Counted from the first letter of the stretch, positions 53,306 to 63,925 are shown. The stretch is 64,000 nucleotides of DNA from Pseudarthrobacter chlorophenolicus (GCF_000962805.1 NZ_JZTW01000013.1:62001-126000); one strand, 5' to 3'. The notes: generated by a model not told the origin, from the sequence alone. Program-made: numbers and translations.

Positions 53306-55266
53306 CGGTGGTTCCTTGTCAGGGTCTGGTTCCGGCCGGCGGCGGCCGGCTCAGGGGATATTGTGGCGGATTCTTCGCCGCTAAGGCTGTGGGCCGTGCC
53401 GAGGATGGTCCGGGCAAGGGCATCATTTTCCCGGAAGGGTGCGGCGTTGGTGCGTGGCCGGGCAAACGCCCCGGCACCCCAGCCGGACGTTCCGGGGCCA
53501 ACGCCAAACACGGTGTCCTGAGGCGTGCCGTCCGCTCCCACCAGCCGGTGCTGCGGCGTGACCAGAAGCTTGCCGGTGGAGTGGATACCGTCCGCAGTCA
53601 GCAGCTGCTGCTCGGTTCCCAGCCCGCTGCCGTGCAGGGAAGCCAGCACCGGGTTGAGCGACCGGACCACCGATGTGGCAGGCAGCCTGGCCTCGATGAA
53701 CGCCCGCGCCGAAACCGCCGCACCGGACTGCGGGGAGGTGGCAACGAAGGTTCCCGTGGCCTCGTCGGTGCCTATCTCGATACCCGGCCCAAGGAACTGC
53801 AGGACCCCCGCACGGTGCAGGGCCAGCATCTGCCGGAGGCGGTGGGGCGGCGGCCCGGAATCGACGAAGCTGAAGAACCCGTGCCACCAGCCGTGTACGG
53901 TCTGCTGGGACCGGGCGTTCAGCCGGTCCGCCGGGACCACACGTCCCACCTCCATGTACACGTGCAGCAGGGCAAGGAACAGAGCGAGTGTCTCCGGGTG
54001 GTCAGGGCTGTCCCGCAGCGCCAGGTCGTGTTCGATGTAGCCGGCCACGGCATCCTGCACGGCACGGTGGTCCGCGAAGCGGCGCCCATCGAAGGGCCGG
54101 TCCAGCCGTTCGAGGTCCAGGTGCAGGGCGTCGTCCGGGACGGCGGCGGCTACCAGCTCCGCGCGCTCGCCGCTGTACCAGTCCAGCCCGGCGTAGCGCG
54201 CCGCGAACGAATCCCAGCCCATGGCGGCCCGTTCGGGGCTCCCGGTCAGGAGCTCGCGGTAGTAGTAGTACCCGGCTTCCTTGGCCACCAGTGGCCAGAG
54301 GTGCTGGTGGAAGTCCAGTTCTCCGTGGCTTTGGAGCAGCGATTCGATGGCGGCAGGGGTGAAGAACCGCAGCGGTCCGGGTGCTTCGCCGCGGAGGGTG
54401 GCGGAGATCTTGGAGTGGTAGGGCACGCCCCGGCGGGACCCGGCCCACAGCCGTGGTTCCCGTCCGGACCGAAGGTAGCGCAGCCCGCCGTCGTGCGTTT
54501 CCTCGAACCGGCCGCCGCGGCCCTCCATCAGGATGACCAGCAGGTCCACGAAGGCCAAGCCCATGCCGGAGACGATCACGTCCTGTCCCGGCGCGATGCC
54601 TGAGTAGTCGACGTCGGTGGTGTAGCTGGGTGCCGCGTGGTAGCCGCCGTGCCGCGCGGCAAAGTTTGCGTAGCCGGCGGAGGCGGCGTCAGGGCGCGAA
54701 TCGGTGTGGCCCAGGGCGGTCACCAGGATGTCCGCGTGCAGGGTCCGGCCGTTGGCCAGTGCCACTTCGTGCCGGCCGTCGTCCAGGGGGGCAATTCCGA
54801 CGGCGGTGCTCCGGTGGGTGGTGACGCTGCGGTTCAGTGCCTTGGCGGCCCGGCGGAAGAACCATTCGAGGTACTGGCTCTGCAGCTGGCGGGTGGGGAA
54901 CGTGGTGCCGTTGAGTGCCCGGAGCTGGTCCTGCAGGTGCTGCGGGAAGTCCGGCACATCAATGATGGACCCGTCCAGGACGCCGGCGGTCCACTCCACC
55001 AGCGACGGCCCAGAAGTGGCCGGGCCGTCGCAGGCCACGGACTCATCGGTGAACATGGTGATGTCCGCGGCCATGGAGTTCAGGAGCAGGCCAGGGTCCT
55101 GGTCGTACCGCCAGATGCGGCCCGAGCCCGGAACGTGCGGCTCCACCACATGGATCTCCAGCGGCCCGGCAAACACGTCCGGCCGGTTGGCGGCGATCCG
55201 CTCCAGGACGCCGGCAGTGCGCGGTCCGCCGCCGATGAACACGACGGCCGGAATGTTCGCTGGCAT
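53302..55266 (-). CDS. FAD/NAD(P)-binding protein
   Basis: The 654-residue protein opens with the Rossmann motif VVFIGGGPRTAGVLERIAA and has DVIVSGMGLAFVDLLVILMEG as a second nucleotide-binding region, with ILVTALGHTDSRP between. This is the FAD-NAD(P)-binding family PF13454, with an uncharacterised C-terminal helical half (about 380-520). It could be a flavin-dependent N- or S-hydroxylase or reductase. It is divergent from the ABC transporter and co-transcribed with the GNAT gene, which supports a shared pathway. Confidence 0.8.
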   Translation of the reverse strand: MPANIPAVVFIGGGPRTAGVLERIAANRPDVFAGPLEIHVVEPHVPGSGRIWRYDQDPGLLLNSMAADITMFTDESVACDGPATSGPSLVEWTAGVLDGSIIDVPDFPQHLQDQLRALNGTTFPTRQLQSQYLEWFFRRAAKALNRSVTTHRSTAVGIAPLDDGRHEVALANGRTLHADILVTALGHTDSRPDAASAGYANFAARHGGYHAAPSYTTDVDYSGIAPGQDVIVSGMGLAFVDLLVILMEGRGGRFEETHDGGLRYLRSGREPRLWAGSRRGVPYHSKISATLRGEAPGPLRFFTPAAIESLLQSHGELDFHQHLWPLVAKEAGYYYYRELLTGSPERAAMGWDSFAARYAGLDWYSGERAELVAAAVPDDALHLDLERLDRPFDGRRFADHRAVQDAVAGYIEHDLALRDSPDHPETLALFLALLHVYMEVGRVVPADRLNARSQQTVHGWWHGFFSFVDSGPPPHRLRQMLALHRAGVLQFLGPGIEIGTDEATGTFVATSPQSGAAVSARAFIEARLPATSVVRSLNPVLASLHGSGLGTEQQLLTADGIHSTGKLLVTPQHRLVGADGTPQDTVFGVGPGTSGWGAGAFARPRTNAAPFRENDALARTILGTAHSLSGEESATISPEPAAAGRNQTLTRNHR

Positions 55267-55599
55267 GGGGGCTCCTGACGGGCGGATGGCTGGTGCGGGG
55301 GGACTGGTAGGCAGTGCAGCGGCGCGCTGGCAGCCGCCGGAGTGCCCATGCTAGGCAGCGGTGAACGCGGCGGTCGAGCAGCCGGTCACGCCCGTTAACT
55401 CCGCGTCACAACAGGTCAAAAGACGCAAGAAACCGACTCATGACGCAGTGCGAAGCCCGATGAACTAATGCAACTTCCGGTGTTGCCGCCCCGTTTGGGC
55501 CGGTCCTAGATTTGCAGCCAGCAACCGGGGCAAAAGCCCAGGCCGGAGCGACTGCTCCGCCCCGAACACCAAGACCCAGGACAAGAAGCGAGGTGGCAC
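55267..55599. promoter_or_regulatory. Divergent control region of the organosulfur-type cluster
   Basis: This 333-bp gap holds a plus-strand promoter: -35 TTGCCG (55483-55488), 18-bp spacer, -10 TAGATT (55507-55512). The transcribed leader of about 80 bases has a small GGAGC-GACT-GCTCC hairpin (55545-55558). No known riboswitch was recognised and no regulator gene lies next to it. Confidence 0.5.
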
Positions 55600-56696
55600 A
55601 TGAGTTCAGCAACATCGAGGGTGGCGCAGGCACGGCCGGCACCCACGGGAGAGCCGGCAACGACGGCGGAGGCCGGCGCGGCGGCAGCCGCTCCCGGGCA
55701 GGCGGCCACCGAAACCGCTTCTGCAGCCGGCGGTAACCTGACGTCAGACGGGGGATTGCCGCCCGGGGGAGCGCCGCGCCTTGCCGCGGACTATTCGTCA
55801 TACCGCGTCGTGGCGGCGAAACATCCGTGGCGCTGGGTGGGGACCGCCGTCGTCGCGCTCGGCGTACTGGCCGTGGCCTGGTCCCTCGCTACCAACCCGC
55901 GCTGGGAGTGGGGTGTGGTGGCTCAGTGGTTTACCGCGCAGTCCGTGGTCAACGGCCTGGTGGAGACCCTGAAGCTGACGGCCATCTCCGGAATCCTTGG
56001 CTTCGTGCTGGGCTTCATCCTGGCGCTCATGCGGTTGTCCGCCTCGCCGCTGCTGGTGTCCGTCTCCTGGACGTTCTCCTGGATCTTCCGGTCCACACCG
56101 CTGCTGGTCCAGCTGCTCCTCTGGTACAACCTGGGCTACCTCTACGAGAAGATCAGCTTAGGCATCCCCTTCACTGACGTGCGGTTCTTCGAGGTGCAGA
56201 CCACCACGCTGATCAGCCAGTTTGCCGCCGCCGTCCTGGGCCTGACCCTGAACCAGGCCGCGTACTCCGCGGAGATCATCCGCGGCGGCATCCTTTCCGT
56301 GGATCAAGGCCAGCTGGAAGCCGCTGCCGCCCTGGGTATTCCGACCTGGCGCCGCTCCACCCGTATTGTCTTGCCGCAGGCAATGCGCGCCATCCTGCCC
56401 ACCGCGTTCAACGAGATCATCGGCCTGGTCAAGGGCACCTCGATCGTCTACGTCCTTGCCTACTCGGAGCTGTTCTACACCGTGCAGGTGATCTACAACC
56501 GCACCCAGCAGGTCCTGCCGCTGCTTTTGGTGGCCACACTCTGGTACGTGGTGATCACCTCTGTGCTGAGCGTCTTCCAGTACTACATCGAACGCCACTA
56601 CTCGAAGGGTGCCGTGCGGAACCTGCCGCTGACGCCCCTGCAGAAGGCCCGCAAGTTCTTCGCCACCCACGCCGTCACCAACCGGAAGAGCCTCTG

Positions 56697-56697
<1 letters not shown>
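55600..56697 (+). CDS. Polar amino acid ABC transporter permease
   Basis: The 365-residue permease has an unusual N-terminal extension of about 70 residues rich in Ala, Gly and Pro, then a His/Glu/Gln/Arg-type permease with helices from about residue 80. The loop QAAYSAEIIRGGILSVDQGQLEAAAALGIP split over residues about 220-250 is the conserved ATPase-contact EAA loop. This subfamily carries cystine, glutamine or modified amino acids. It overlaps the ATPase gene by one base. Confidence 0.9.
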
Positions 56698-57503
<806 letters not shown>

Positions 57504-57517
57504 AGGAACTTCCTCCC

Positions 57518-58579
57518 ATGGCATTCTTCGCATCCCACAAGCCCGGCGCAGGGCGTGCGCGCACCCTGGCGGTACTGCCCGCCGTCGTCCTCCTCGGAAC
57601 GGCGGCGCTCGCAGGCTGCGCCGATCCCGGCGCCTCCGCTTCCGGTGATGCCTCCGGCGCGGCGCAGACGACGGCGGCACGCAACGGCGTCGTCTACAAC
57701 ACGTCCCCGGACCAGCAGCGGATCCGCGGCGAGAAGGACGCTGCGCTCGCCGCCAAGGTCCCTGAGCTGATCGGCAAGGACGGCAAGCTGACGGTGGCCA
57801 CCACTGCCGGGTCCATCCCCCTGTCCTTCCACGCCACGGATGACAAGACGCCCATCGGCTCCGAGCTGGACATTGCCCAGCTGGTGGCGGACAAGCTGGG
57901 CTTGGAGCTCGATGTGCAGGTCACGTCCTGGGAGAACTGGCCGCTGAAAACCCAGTCCGGCGACTTCGAGGTTGTGTTCTCCAATGTGGGGGTCAACAAG
58001 GACCGGGTGAAGCTGTTTGACTTCGCCAGCTACCGCGCAGCGTTCATGGGCTTCGAAGCGAAGAAGTCGGCCACCTACGACATTAAGGGCGCGGACGACA
58101 TCTCCGGACTTCGCGTCTCGGTGGGCTCCGGCACCAACCAGGAGAAGATCCTGCTGGCCTGGAACAAGGAGCTGGAGGAAAAGGGCAAGGCGCCGGCCAT
58201 CCTGCAGTACTACCAGTCCGAGGCGGACACCATCCTGGCCCTCTCGTCGGGCCGGACAGACCTCAACATCGCCCCCTACCCGTCCACCGTGTACCGCGAA
58301 AACACCCGTGACGACCTGAAGGTGGTGGGCAAGGTGAACGCCGGCTGGCCGTCCGAGACGCTGGTGGCTGCCACCTCGCTTAAAGGCAACGGGCTGGCAC
58401 CGGTGATCACCGAGGCCCTGAACTCCGCCATCAAGGACGGCTCCTACGGCAAGGTGCTGGAACGCTGGGGACTGTCTGAGGAAGCGCTGCCGGAGGCGAA
58501 GACCATCACCGAGGAGAACTACGCCGCCACCCAGGCTGCGGCCACCGCATCACCGTCGGCGCCGGGGAAGTCGTCATGA
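57518..58579 (+). CDS. ABC transporter substrate-binding lipoprotein, polar amino acid type
   Basis: The 353-residue lipoprotein has a lipobox LAGC (lipidated cysteine near residue 31) and an SBP-family-3 fold: KLTVATTAGSIPLSFHATDD, IGSELDIAQLVADKLGLEL and GSGTNQEKILLAWNKELEEKG. It captures a small amino-acid-like solute outside the membrane. In gene order it resembles TcyJ/YxeM of Bacillus, which bind cystine or S-alkylcysteine derivatives. It overlaps the next gene by 4 bp (ATGA). Confidence 0.9.
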   Translation: MAFFASHKPGAGRARTLAVLPAVVLLGTAALAGCADPGASASGDASGAAQTTAARNGVVYNTSPDQQRIRGEKDAALAAKVPELIGKDGKLTVATTAGSIPLSFHATDDKTPIGSELDIAQLVADKLGLELDVQVTSWENWPLKTQSGDFEVVFSNVGVNKDRVKLFDFASYRAAFMGFEAKKSATYDIKGADDISGLRVSVGSGTNQEKILLAWNKELEEKGKAPAILQYYQSEADTILALSSGRTDLNIAPYPSTVYRENTRDDLKVVGKVNAGWPSETLVAATSLKGNGLAPVITEALNSAIKDGSYGKVLERWGLSEEALPEAKTITEENYAATQAAATASPSAPGKSS

Positions 58580-59709
58580 AATTCCAGGTCCTGGATATCA
58601 TTCCGCACCTGAAGAACCCGCTCACCGGGGAGATCGTCTCCACCGCGGACCGGCTGAACCAGGTAGTGGAAACGGCCCGCCGGGCAGAAGCCCTGGGCTT
58701 AGACAGCTTCTCCGTGGGGGAGCGGCACGCCGGGGAGTTCATCTCATCCTCGCCCACCACGGTACTTGCGGCCATCGCTGCGGTGACGGACCGGATCCGG
58801 CTGCACACCGGCGTGACGGTGCTGTCCGTGCTGGACCCCGTGCGGGTGGCGGAGGACTACGCCACCATCGACCAGCTCAGCCGCGGACGCCTGGAAATCA
58901 CCATCGGCAAGGGCAACGAAGTGCTGCAGTACCCGCTCTTCGGCCTGGACCTGGCGGACCAGTGGGACCTGCTGGCCGAAAAATATGAGCTGTTGCGCCG
59001 GCTGTGGCGCGAGGAAAACGTCACCTGGTCCGGCAGCTTCCGGACTGCGCTGACCGAGCCGACCACCACCACGCCACGTCCCTTTGACGGCCCGCCGCGT
59101 ATTTGGCACGGCTCTGCTACAACGCTGACGTCCGCTGCCCTCGCGGGCGAGTGGGGAGACCCGCTGTTCACCGCAAACGCCATCCAGCCGCGGGAGAACT
59201 ACGCCGCGTTGATCGAGCACTACCGCGAAGAGTACGAACGCCACGGGCACGATCCCCGGCAGCAGTACGTTGGCTCGGGCTGCGGCGCCGGCGGCGTGTT
59301 TATCGCTGACACCACCCAGGAAGCGGTCCGCCAGTTCGGCCCGGTGTATGAGGCGCTGACGGCGAACCGCAACGTGCCGGGGAACAACTCGCCCTTCCGG
59401 GACATCCAGCATGCCGTGGCCGAGGGGCCGGCGCTGGTGGGAAGCCCGGAGCAGGTGATCGACAAGATCCTGAGTTACCACGCGCTGTACGGCCATGATC
59501 TGCAGTCCATCTCCCTGCCCACCACCCTGCCGTTCGAGCAGCAGCTGGAGATCCTGGAGCGCTTCGCCCTCGAGGTCATCCCGGCGGTTCGGGCCGCAGC
59601 GCCTACCACGCTGTGGGAGGCCGGGGACCCCTACGGCAACCGCCCCGAATCCACGCGATCCAACCAGTCCGCCAACGTCATCAGGAGTGAGAACGCCCTT
59701 GTCCACTGA
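58576..59709 (+). CDS. Luciferase-like (LLM) flavin-dependent monooxygenase
   Basis: The 377-residue protein has the bacterial-luciferase-like TIM barrel: RRAEALGLDSFSVGERHAGEF, IRLHTGVTVLSVLDPVRVAEDYATIDQLSRGRLEITIGKG in pieces over residues about 70-115, and a C-terminal SPEQVIDKILSYHALYG. FMNH2 from a reductase is the usual co-substrate. YtmO of Bacillus is a comparable LLM protein in an S-methylcysteine operon. It is the first of three LLM genes in this operon. Confidence 0.88.
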   Translation: MKFQVLDIIPHLKNPLTGEIVSTADRLNQVVETARRAEALGLDSFSVGERHAGEFISSSPTTVLAAIAAVTDRIRLHTGVTVLSVLDPVRVAEDYATIDQLSRGRLEITIGKGNEVLQYPLFGLDLADQWDLLAEKYELLRRLWREENVTWSGSFRTALTEPTTTTPRPFDGPPRIWHGSATTLTSAALAGEWGDPLFTANAIQPRENYAALIEHYREEYERHGHDPRQQYVGSGCGAGGVFIADTTQEAVRQFGPVYEALTANRNVPGNNSPFRDIQHAVAEGPALVGSPEQVIDKILSYHALYGHDLQSISLPTTLPFEQQLEILERFALEVIPAVRAAAPTTLWEAGDPYGNRPESTRSNQSANVIRSENALVH

Positions 59710-60526
59710 AACAGCCCTCGAAACGTTCGACGCCGACTGGCAGGAATGGCACGCGGCGCACGAGCGCAACCGCGCCCACCCGCACGGCTTCCTCGCCGTG
59801 AGCCACCTGCACTGGCTGGGCAGCGAGGCCACCCCGCTGGAAGGCGCCCCGGGCACCTGGAATACGGATGCCGACGTCGTCCGTGTTGTCCTGCAGCCGG
59901 GCGAGAGCCTGCAGCAGGACGGCAAGGAACTGAACACGGACGCCGGGGCAACCCTGGAATTTGGGCCCATTGCCGAACGCGGCGGGATCAACCTGGTTTC
60001 GGGCGATACCGTCATTGAAGTGGCCAAGCGCGGTGGCGAGTACATCGTGCGGCCGCGGAACCCGGAGAACGCGCTGCTGCAGGAGTACCAGGGGACACCC
60101 GCCTACTCGCCGGATGCCGCCTACGCCGTCCTTGGAACGTTCGTGCCGTTCGAGGTGCCGCGGCCCACCACGGTGGGTGCCGCCGTCGAAGGCATCCAGC
60201 ACGTCTACGAGGCCCCGGGCGAGATCCGCTTCAAGCTCGCCGGCCAGGAACTGGCGCTGACCGCGTTCAACGGCCACGCCCCCGGCTCCCTCTCGGTGCT
60301 CTTCACGGACCAGACCTCCGGCACCACCACCTACGCGGCTAACCGCTCCCTCTCCTTGGTGCCCGACGCGGACGGCTCCGTAGTTCTGGACTTCAACCGG
60401 GCGGTGAACCTGCCGTGCGCCTACACGGACCTGGCCACGTGCCCGCTGCCGCCGGCCGAGAACCGGCTGCCCGTGGCCGTTGAGGCCGGCGAAAAGATTC
60501 CCTACGAACGTCAGGACCAGAAGTGA
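59699..60526 (+). CDS. DUF1684 domain protein
   Basis: The 275-residue protein spans DUF1684: WHAAHERNRAHPHGFLAVSH near the N-terminus, LGTFVPFEVPRPTTVGAAVEG in the middle and the closing CAYTDLATCPLPPAENRLPV with two conserved cysteines. Its function is unknown. The start is probably the TTG at 59699, since AGGAG at 59683-59687 lies 11 bp before it; a GTG at 59687 in frame would overlap that site. It is embedded between two monooxygenase genes with overlaps at both ends. Confidence 0.85.
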   Translation: MSTETALETFDADWQEWHAAHERNRAHPHGFLAVSHLHWLGSEATPLEGAPGTWNTDADVVRVVLQPGESLQQDGKELNTDAGATLEFGPIAERGGINLVSGDTVIEVAKRGGEYIVRPRNPENALLQEYQGTPAYSPDAAYAVLGTFVPFEVPRPTTVGAAVEGIQHVYEAPGEIRFKLAGQELALTAFNGHAPGSLSVLFTDQTSGTTTYAANRSLSLVPDADGSVVLDFNRAVNLPCAYTDLATCPLPPAENRLPVAVEAGEKIPYERQDQK

Positions 60527-61593
60527 GCAACACCAATACCCCTTCGGCCGAAGCAAGCCAGGCCGGTTTCCTGGCCATCGAGCTCGACGGCGCCGGCTGG
60601 GACGGGGCGGACATTTCCCGGGCCGTGCTGGCCGCCGAGTCCGCCGGCTTCCACGCAGCCACCTTCACGGACACTCCGGTTCCTGGCCGTGCCAATGCAC
60701 TGCAGCGGGCCGCGTTCGCAGGCCCGGTCACCGGGTCCATTGCCCTGGTTCCCGAAGTGGACACCGTCTACACCGAGCCGTTCCACGTCTCCACCCAGCT
60801 GGCCAGCCTCGACTACGTCTCCGGCGGCCGTGCCGGGTGGATTGCCACCGCCGCGGAGGCACCCGGGGCTGCTGCCGCCGTCGGGCGTTCGTCCGTCACC
60901 GGTGCGGCGCTGGGCCAGGAGGCCGCCGCGTCCATTGAAGTATCCCGCCGGCTGTGGGATTCGTGGGAGGACGATGCCGTGATCCGCGATGTCGCCACCG
61001 GGCGGTACATCGACGTGGACAAGCTCCACTACGCCGACTTTGAGACGCCTGACGGCTTCACCGGCGCGGGCTATTCGGTGAAGGGCCCGTCCATCATTCC
61101 GCGTCCGCTGCAGGGGCAACTTCCCGTCCTGGTTCCTGCCTCGCTGCTTGGCGAGGTGCCGGCTGACGCGTTGGACGCCGTGCTGGTGTCCGCGCCAACC
61201 CCCGAACTGCTGGCGGCGGAGGTCCTCGACGTGCGCTCCCGCGTGGGTGCGTCCGTGGCGGTGATCGCCGAGCTCGACGTCGTCCTCGACTCGCGCGGGC
61301 AGGCTGCGGCCTCGCGGGAAACAGCGTTCGACGGCGGACGGGCGGCCTTCGCGGGCACCGCCGCGGCCCTGACGGACTTCCTCGAGTCGTTGCTGGCGGA
61401 CACCGACGGCGTGCGCCTCCACCCGGCGTCGCTCGCCCTGGACCTCGACGAACTGGGCCGGCTGGTCCTGCCGGAGCTGCGCCGCCGCGGAGCGCTCCGC
61501 CCGGTGCTGCAGGACGGAACCTTCCGCGACCTGCTGGGCCTGGAACGCCCTGCCAGCCGCTATGTATCTGCCGCCGCCGGCACCGGAAAGTAA
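60523..61593 (+). CDS. Diverged LLM-type monooxygenase paralog
   Basis: The 356-residue protein resembles the NtaA-type enzyme encoded next to it (STQLASLDYVSGGRAGW against AHRLASLDLISGGRAAW; SRRLWDSWEDDAV against AKRIWDSWESPAG) but lacks the N-terminal IQFGIFFQG block and several catalytic-region segments. It may be an inactive partner subunit or an enzyme with changed specificity. It overlaps the DUF1684 gene by 4 bp. Confidence 0.75.
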   Translation: MSNTNTPSAEASQAGFLAIELDGAGWDGADISRAVLAAESAGFHAATFTDTPVPGRANALQRAAFAGPVTGSIALVPEVDTVYTEPFHVSTQLASLDYVSGGRAGWIATAAEAPGAAAAVGRSSVTGAALGQEAAASIEVSRRLWDSWEDDAVIRDVATGRYIDVDKLHYADFETPDGFTGAGYSVKGPSIIPRPLQGQLPVLVPASLLGEVPADALDAVLVSAPTPELLAAEVLDVRSRVGASVAVIAELDVVLDSRGQAAASRETAFDGGRAAFAGTAAALTDFLESLLADTDGVRLHPASLALDLDELGRLVLPELRRRGALRPVLQDGTFRDLLGLERPASRYVSAAAGTGK

Positions 61594-61602
61594 GGAAAAA
61601 CC

Positions 61603-62976
61603 ATGACACAGCACAACCGTGCTAAATCCGACGTCTTCCAGCCCACCGGCCAGATCCAGTTCGGCATCTTCTTCCAGGGCGTCAACTCCGGCACCATCTG
61701 GAAGGCCGCCGAATCCGGTTCGCAGACGGACTTCGAATCCTTCCGCCGCATTGCCCAGACCGCCGAGCGCGGGCTGTTCGCGGCGTTCTTCCTGGGGGAG
61801 GGACTGCGCCTGCGCGAGCACCTGGGCCGCCCGCATGCCCTGGACGTGGTGGGCCGCCCGGACGCGCAGACCATGCTGGCCGCGCTGGCCTCGGTGACTA
61901 AAAACATCGGCCTTGTGGCCACCCAGAACACCACCTACAACGATCCGGCCGACCTGGCCCACCGGCTTGCCTCGCTGGACCTGATCTCCGGCGGCCGTGC
62001 CGCCTGGAACATCGTCACCACGGACAACGCGTGGACCGGTGCCAACTTCCGCCGTGGCGGCTACCTTGACCATGCCGACCGGTACAGGCATGCCGAGGCG
62101 TTCGTGGAGACGGCCAAGCGGATCTGGGACTCCTGGGAGAGCCCCGCCGGCCCCGCACGCCGCGTGCTCCACGAAGGCCAGCACTACACCGTGGATGTGA
62201 CTCCGCGGCTGCCGCGCAGTGCGCAGTACCGGCCGGTGCTGTTCCAGGCCGGGGACTCGCCCGAGGGCCGCAACTTCGCCGCCCGCCAGGCGGACGTGAT
62301 CTTCTCCGCCCACCCCAAGTTCGACGACGCCGTGGAGTTCCGCAAGGACCTCGTGGAGCGTTCGGTGGCGGCGGGCCGCGGGGCCAACGCCGTGCAGATC
62401 ATGCCGGCCAGCGAGTTCATCCTGGCGGCCACGGCCGAAGAAGCGCTTGAGAAGAAGGAGTGGGTGCGGAGCCTGCAGATCGGCCCGCAGCAGGCCATCG
62501 CCTACCTGGAGCAGTTCTGGGGCCGCGAACTCTCCGGGTACGATCCCGACGGTCCGCTGCCGGAGATCGACCCCGTGGTGGAGGAGACGTCCGAGACCCG
62601 CGGCAGCGGCTTCCACGGCGCCAAGGCCCGCCAGCTCGCGGATCAGTGGCGTGCCGAGGCCAAGGACAAGGGCCTGTCCATCCGCCAGTTCGTCACCTCC
62701 AAGACGGCGCGGATCGACGCCACGTTCACCGGCTCCTACACCGCCGTGGCGGACCACCTGGCCGAGTACGCCCGGACGGGTGCGGTGGACGGGTTCAACA
62801 TATCGCCGTGGCTGGTTCCCACCGGCCTGGATGACATTGTCAACCACCTGGTGCCGGAGCTGCAGGAGCGCGGCGTCTACCCCACGGAGTACCGCGGCAG
62901 CACCCTGCGCGAAAACCTCGGGCTGGAAACACCGGTGCGCACGGCTGATCAGCCGTCCGGGGCGGTCCGGGCCTGA
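61603..62976 (+). CDS. NtaA/SnaA/DszA-family FMN-dependent monooxygenase
   Basis: The 457-residue enzyme has family landmarks IQFGIFFQG, RGLFAAFFLGEGLRL, NIGLVATQNTTYNDPADLAHR, SGGRAAWNIVTTDNAWTG and LFQAGDSPEGRNFAARQADV. Members oxidise nitrilotriacetate, dibenzothiophene sulfone, dimethyl sulfide or S-alkylcysteines (YtnJ, YxeK). FMNH2 must be supplied by a reductase, none of which is obvious in the operon. The transporter context favours an organosulfur amino acid. Confidence 0.88.
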   Translation: MTQHNRAKSDVFQPTGQIQFGIFFQGVNSGTIWKAAESGSQTDFESFRRIAQTAERGLFAAFFLGEGLRLREHLGRPHALDVVGRPDAQTMLAALASVTKNIGLVATQNTTYNDPADLAHRLASLDLISGGRAAWNIVTTDNAWTGANFRRGGYLDHADRYRHAEAFVETAKRIWDSWESPAGPARRVLHEGQHYTVDVTPRLPRSAQYRPVLFQAGDSPEGRNFAARQADVIFSAHPKFDDAVEFRKDLVERSVAAGRGANAVQIMPASEFILAATAEEALEKKEWVRSLQIGPQQAIAYLEQFWGRELSGYDPDGPLPEIDPVVEETSETRGSGFHGAKARQLADQWRAEAKDKGLSIRQFVTSKTARIDATFTGSYTAVADHLAEYARTGAVDGFNISPWLVPTGLDDIVNHLVPELQERGVYPTEYRGSTLRENLGLETPVRTADQPSGAVRA

Positions 62977-63134
62977 TGCGCATTGCAGCCTGGTGGGGAA
63001 GGGGCGACGACGGCGGCGAGGACAGTGCCGCCGTCGACCCCTTGCCCGGGGTTGATTTCGCCGGGGCCGGGTCCGCGAATGACCCGGCGGGCACCGTCAG
63101 GCTGCAGCTGACGGTATGGGAGCAGTGGGCCTAG
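62976..63134 (+). CDS. Possible small protein of 52 residues at the operon end
   Basis: An ATG overlapping the monooxygenase stop (TGATG) opens a reading frame of 52 codons (MRIAAWWGRGDDGG at the start, ending LTVWEQWA). No ribosome binding site is needed if translation is coupled. No known family was recognised; the Gly/Asp-rich composition makes it uncertain. It could be chance. Confidence 0.3.
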   Translation: MRIAAWWGRGDDGGEDSAAVDPLPGVDFAGAGSANDPAGTVRLQLTVWEQWA

Positions 63135-63175
63135 CCCGGATCTGGTGACGGTCAGCGCTGAGTTCAAGAACGCCG

Positions 63176-63925
63176 TCAGGACCCTATGCCGAGGTGCGCG
63201 CCGCCTGCCACGTCCAAGCTCACGCCGGTGATGTAGCGGTTGTCAGGGTCGGCTAGGAAGAGGATGGCGCGGGCGACCTCGTCGGGTTCGGCGAAGCGGC
63301 GCATGGGAAGTTGCGCGGCGCGTTTGGCTCGGTTGGCGACGGCATCGGGGCCGGAGTCTTTGGCGAACTGGGCCCACATAGGAGTGTTTACGGGGCCGGG
63401 CGCGATGGCGTTGACGGAGATTCCGTGGGGTCCGAGTATTTCGGCGAAGGACCACATGATGTGAAGAACGGCCAGTTTGCTCGAGTTGTAAGGCAGGTAG
63501 TTGCTGCGCGCCTCCCTTGCGGCGACCGAGGAGAGGATGATGATGGCACCGGCGGTCCCGGACCCAACCATGGATTGCGCCGTTTCCCGGACCATGGAGA
63601 ACGTTCCGGAGGCGTTGATCCGCATCACGGATTCGTATTCCTCTGTGGTGGTTTCCATGATGTCCGGGGTGGCGCCGAGGACTCCGGCGGCGTGAATGAG
63701 GGCGTCGATGCGCCCGTACGTTCTCGTGATGTCGCGGACGATTGCGGCGCATTGCTCTTCGGAGGTGACGTCAAGCGGGAAGAAAGCTGTCAGCTCCTGG
63801 CCCTCTCTGGGGGCGCGGTCGGCTCCGATGATGAGGGCTCCCTCGGCTTTGAGCGCGTCGATGACCGCGTCACCGATGCCGCCGCTTGAACCGGTTACCA
63901 GGACCACCTGTCCGTTGAGGCTCAT
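63176..63925 (-). CDS. Short-chain dehydrogenase/reductase (SDR)
   Basis: The 249-residue enzyme is a classical SDR: cofactor motif TGSSGGIGDAV (about residues 11-21), NAG-like HAAGVLG, catalytic Ser in ILSSVAAREAR and YxxxK in YLPYNSSKLAV, and the closing YITGVSLDVAGGAHLG. The ATG at 63925 follows GGAG by 8 bp; a start 14 codons upstream is possible. It reduces or oxidises an alcohol/ketone with NAD(P)H. It is convergent with the monooxygenase operon; no functional link is visible. Confidence 0.92.
   Translation of the reverse strand: MSLNGQVVLVTGSSGGIGDAVIDALKAEGALIIGADRAPREGQELTAFFPLDVTSEEQCAAIVRDITRTYGRIDALIHAAGVLGATPDIMETTTEEYESVMRINASGTFSMVRETAQSMVGSGTAGAIIILSSVAAREARSNYLPYNSSKLAVLHIMWSFAEILGPHGISVNAIAPGPVNTPMWAQFAKDSGPDAVANRAKRAAQLPMRRFAEPDEVARAILFLADPDNRYITGVSLDVAGGAHLGIGS

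Noticed and set aside
55513..55599. A SAM riboswitch or cysteine-rich leader peptide before the transporter operon
   Set aside because: The SAM-I and SAM-IV core sequences I know are not present, and no short frame with several cysteine codons was found.
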